Part shown: in pieces, positions 5,420-7,114 of the stretch
Numbering within the stretch: the first letter of the stretch is position 1
Layout of the letters: each line of letters begins with the position of its first letter
Assembly: GCA_029239415.1 (NCBI GenBank)
Contig: JAQZAY010000193.1
Location: forward strand, 1 to 7,114
DNA: 7,114 bases
From: Pseudomonas sp.
Lineage (GTDB): Bacteria; Pseudomonadota; Gammaproteobacteria; Pseudomonadales; Pseudomonadaceae
Reading direction: 5' to 3'
The notes under the pieces: model-generated
Seen by the model: the letters and a program-made list of their open reading frames with translations, nothing else
What the model was told of the DNA's origin: nothing
The model's database searches: none
Translations under genes and position numbers: made by a program

Positions 5420-5425
5420 CTTATA
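5420..5425 (-). promoter_or_regulatory. Possible -10 box of the regulator promoter
   Basis: TATAAG on the minus strand matches a sigma-70 -10 box in five of six positions and lies 68 nt before the regulator ATG. The hexamer 17 nt upstream (GTATCG) is a poor -35, so the promoter would be weak or activator-dependent. Between this box and the ATG, CAAGGCTTG (5376-5384) is a short inverted repeat that might serve autoregulation. Confidence 0.25.
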
Positions 5426-5484
5426 GCTAATCGGCTGCCCTGCGATACCGTTGGATGGTGCGCAGGAAGACGCAAATGCAACAG

Positions 5485-5513
5485 TTGGCAACATAGTTAC
5501 TTTAAGATATGGT
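5485..5513 (+). promoter_or_regulatory. Candidate sigma-70 promoter for the aldehyde dehydrogenase gene
   Basis: TTGGCA (5485-5490) and TATGGT (5508-5513) are separated by 17 nt and match the -35 in five and the -10 in four of six positions. The predicted start near 5520 gives a leader of about 87 nt before the ATG at 5607. The region is strikingly AT-rich for this window. I found no GG-N10-GC pattern for a sigma-54 promoter here. Confidence 0.45.
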
Positions 5514-5528
5514 TTTATAGGTTTAAAG
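5500..5528. promoter_or_regulatory. Inverted repeat CTTTAA-N17-TTAAAG, candidate operator
   Basis: CTTTAA (5500-5505) and TTAAAG (5523-5528) form an inverted repeat in an AT-rich patch that spans the candidate -10 box and start site of the dehydrogenase promoter. A dimer bound here would block polymerase, as expected for the adjacent FCD regulator. The arms are short and low-complexity, so chance occurrence is possible. Confidence 0.3.
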
Positions 5529-5606
5529 ATTTTTCACAGGCCAGATGCTTCATCGCCGCCTGCGCACGCGATCTTCCACATTACAAGACAGACCAAGGAA
5601 TACGCC

Positions 5607-7031
5607 ATGCAAACCAAACTCCTGATCGACGGCCAGCTGGTCGAAGGCCAAGGCAGCCCCTACACCGTCTACAACCCCTCCGAAGGATCGGTGCTGGCGA
5701 ATATCGCCGAGGCCAGCAGCGAACAGGTCGATGCCGCCGTCCAGGCTGCCGACCGTGCGTTCGAGGGCTGGTCGCAGACGCCACCCAAGGAGCGCGCCCT
5801 GCTGCTGCTCAAGCTGGCCGACCGCATCGAAGCCCACGCGCAGACCCTCGCCCACCTGGAATCGCAGAACTGCGGCAAGCCCCTCCAGGCCGCCCTCAAC
5901 GACGAAATCCCCGCCATTGCCGATGTGTTCCGCTACTTCGCCGGCGCCAGCCGCTGCTTGTCGGGTTCGGCGGGCGGCGAGTACCTGCCCGGGCATACTT
6001 CCATGATCCGTCGCGACCCGCTCGGCGTGGTGGCCTCCATCGCTCCGTGGAACTACCCGCTGATGATGGTGGCCTGGAAGATCGCCCCAGCGCTCGCGGC
6101 GGGCAACTGCGTGGTGCTCAAGCCGTCCGAGCAGACCCCGCTGACCGCGCTCGAGCTGGGCCGCATCATCGCCGACCTGTTTCCGGCGGGCGTGGTCAAC
6201 ATCCTGTTTGGCCGCGGCCCGAGCGTTGGCGAGCCGCTGATCAACCACCCCAAGGTGCGCCTGGTATCGCTGACCGGCTCGATTGCCACCGGCGCGCGGA
6301 TCATTTCCAGCACCGCCGCCAGTGTCAAGCGCACGCACATGGAACTGGGCGGCAAGGCCCCGGTACTGATCTTCGACGATGCCGACATCGACGCCGCAGT
6401 AGAAGGCATCCGCGCCTTCGGCTTCTACAACGCAGGCCAGGATTGCACCGCCGCCTGCCGCCTGTACGTGCAGCAAGGCGTCTACGACCGGTTCGTCAGC
6501 AAGCTTGGCGAGGCAGTCGCCAGCCTGCGCCACGGCCTGCAGGACGACCCGCAGACCGAACTCGGCCCGCTGATCACCCGCGACCACCTCGAGCGCGTCG
6601 AAGGTTTCGTCGAGCGTGCCAAGGCCCAACCGCACATTCGCGTGGTCACCGGCGGCAAGCGAGTCGAAGGCCCGGGCTTCTTCTTCGAGCCGACCGTACT
6701 GGCCGACGCCCGCCAGGATGACGAGATCGTCCAGCGCGAAGTCTTCGGCCCCGTGGTCAGCGTCACCCCGTTCACCGACGAAGCCCAGGCCCTGGCCTAT
6801 GCCAACGATTCGGAATACGGCCTCGCCTCGTCCGTGTGGACGCGCGATGTCGGCCGCGCCAACCGCCTGGCGGCGCGCCTGCAGTACGGCTGCACCTGGG
6901 TGAACACCCACTTCATGCTGGTCAGCGAAATGCCCCATGGCGGCATGAAGCAGTCGGGCTACGGCAAGGACATGTCCATGTACGGACTGGAAGACTACAC
7001 CTGCGTGCGCCATGTGATGTTCAAGCACTGA
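5607..7031 (+). CDS. patD: Gamma-aminobutyraldehyde dehydrogenase (PatD-like)
   Basis: This 474-aa NAD-dependent aldehyde dehydrogenase has the same length as Escherichia coli PatD/YdcW and closely resembles it, notably in the stretches [11 protein letters not shown] (144-154), [11 protein letters not shown] (275-285), [20 protein letters not shown] (426-445) and SGYGKDMS (450-457). Catalytic residues are present: Cys280 nucleophile, Glu246 general base in MELGGK, Asn149 oxyanion hole, Lys172 in LKPSE, Glu378 in EVFGP, and the GSIATG cofactor loop (224-229). The expected reaction is 4-aminobutanal (or its cyclic form 1-pyrroline) plus NAD to GABA, a late step of putrescine breakdown in the cytosol; related aminoaldehydes may also be used. 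The ATG at 5607 has AAGGAA 6 nt ahead; the frame is open back to 5451, but that would include the promoter. It is divergent from an FCD regulator. No putrescine aminotransferase lies inside the window. Confidence 0.9.
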   Translation: MQTKLLIDGQLVEGQGSPYTVYNPSEGSVLANIAEASSEQVDAAVQAADRAFEGWSQTPPKERALLLLKLADRIEAHAQTLAHLESQNCGKPLQAALNDEIPAIADVFRYFAGASRCLSGSAGGEYLPGHTSMIRRDPLGVVASIAPWNYPLMMVAWKIAPALAAGNCVVLKPSEQTPLTALELGRIIADLFPAGVVNILFGRGPSVGEPLINHPKVRLVSLTGSIATGARIISSTAASVKRTHMELGGKAPVLIFDDADIDAAVEGIRAFGFYNAGQDCTAACRLYVQQGVYDRFVSKLGEAVASLRHGLQDDPQTELGPLITRDHLERVEGFVERAKAQPHIRVVTGGKRVEGPGFFFEPTVLADARQDDEIVQREVFGPVVSVTPFTDEAQALAYANDSEYGLASSVWTRDVGRANRLAARLQYGCTWVNTHFMLVSEMPHGGMKQSGYGKDMSMYGLEDYTCVRHVMFKH

Positions 7032-7082
7032 TCGCAGTGCGGGGCGCACCGGCCAGGTGCGCCGCGCACTCGTCTAGTGCGC
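7025..7082 (+). terminator. Three consecutive hairpins at the end of the dehydrogenase gene
   Basis: GCACTG/CAGTGC (7025-7040) spans the stop codon with a 4-nt loop. GGCGCACC/GGTGCGCC (7043-7063) is a perfect 8-bp stem with a 5-nt loop, and GCGCACT/AGTGCGC (7064-7082) is a perfect 7-bp stem with a 5-nt loop. The last two abut with no spacer. No T tract follows, so this is more likely an mRNA 3' barrier or a factor-assisted termination zone than a simple intrinsic terminator. The remaining bases to 7114 show nothing I can assign. Confidence 0.5.
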
Positions 7083-7114
7083 CTATCGCCTCAAGCAACC
7101 CTGAAACACCTGAT

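Noticed and set aside
5485..5505. Sigma-54 promoter upstream of the dehydrogenase
   Set aside because: TTGGCA looks like a -24 element, but the bases 10 nt after GG are AC, not the required GC.
5451..5606. Upstream extension of the aldehyde dehydrogenase by 52 residues
   Set aside because: It would cover the candidate promoter. PatD proteins begin at the MQ-KLLI-type N terminus that matches position 5607, which has its own Shine-Dalgarno.
5550..7049. Long open frame of 499 codons on the minus strand across the aldehyde dehydrogenase gene
   Set aside because: It is the exact antisense of a well-conserved enzyme in GC-rich DNA, where stop codons are rare. The translation has low-complexity Gly/Ala/His content and no recognisable motif.

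Overview
The window looks like a chromosomal segment of a Pseudomonas species, probably near the P. putida or P. fluorescens groups. The evidence is indirect: GC-rich, strongly GC3-biased genes, AGGAG-type ribosome binding sites, a Pseudomonas-style REP palindrome with the GCTCCTAC tag, and familiar gene neighbours (DUF465, DUF1810, an FCD regulator beside an aldehyde dehydrogenase). No database search was possible, so the genus is an inference. I see no tRNA, rRNA, CRISPR array, insertion sequence or phage gene.

Layout. Positions 1-105 hold a lower-GC stretch that may be the 3' end of a plus-strand gene, followed by a REP-like palindrome (123-169). Positions 195-1696 form a minus-strand thiamin-salvage unit: a TPP riboswitch (about 1595-1696), a TenA-family protein with Glu at the usual Cys position (855-1502), and a classical Cys-type TenA (195-851) only 3 nt further on. 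Next on the minus strand is a SAM-dependent methyltransferase with an N-terminal winged helix (1798-2844). A 192-nt divergent region with several short repeats separates it from a plus-strand pair, DUF465 (3037-3294) and DUF1810 (3291-3725), which overlap by ATGA.

Positions 3765-5352 carry, on the minus strand, a soluble Cache-domain sensor protein and a GntR/FCD transcriptional regulator. A 254-nt divergent promoter region leads to a plus-strand aldehyde dehydrogenase (5607-7031) that closely resembles gamma-aminobutyraldehyde dehydrogenase (PatD). Three small hairpins in a row follow at 7025-7082.

How the parts may work together. In the left half, TPP probably represses translation of two TenA enzymes that return degraded thiamin pyrimidine (formylamino- or amino-HMP) to HMP. 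The leader has a hairpin able to hide the Shine-Dalgarno sequence, and a 6-base segment of the aptamer that could compete with it. In the right half, the regulator probably controls the divergent dehydrogenase, which oxidises an aminoaldehyde made from putrescine or a related amine. The free Cache protein is the least explained part: it has a sensor fold without a membrane anchor or output domain, next to a regulator and an amine-catabolic gene. The thiamin unit is the best-supported coherent system here; its TenA_E/TenA_C pairing and the free Cache protein are the two points most worth following up.
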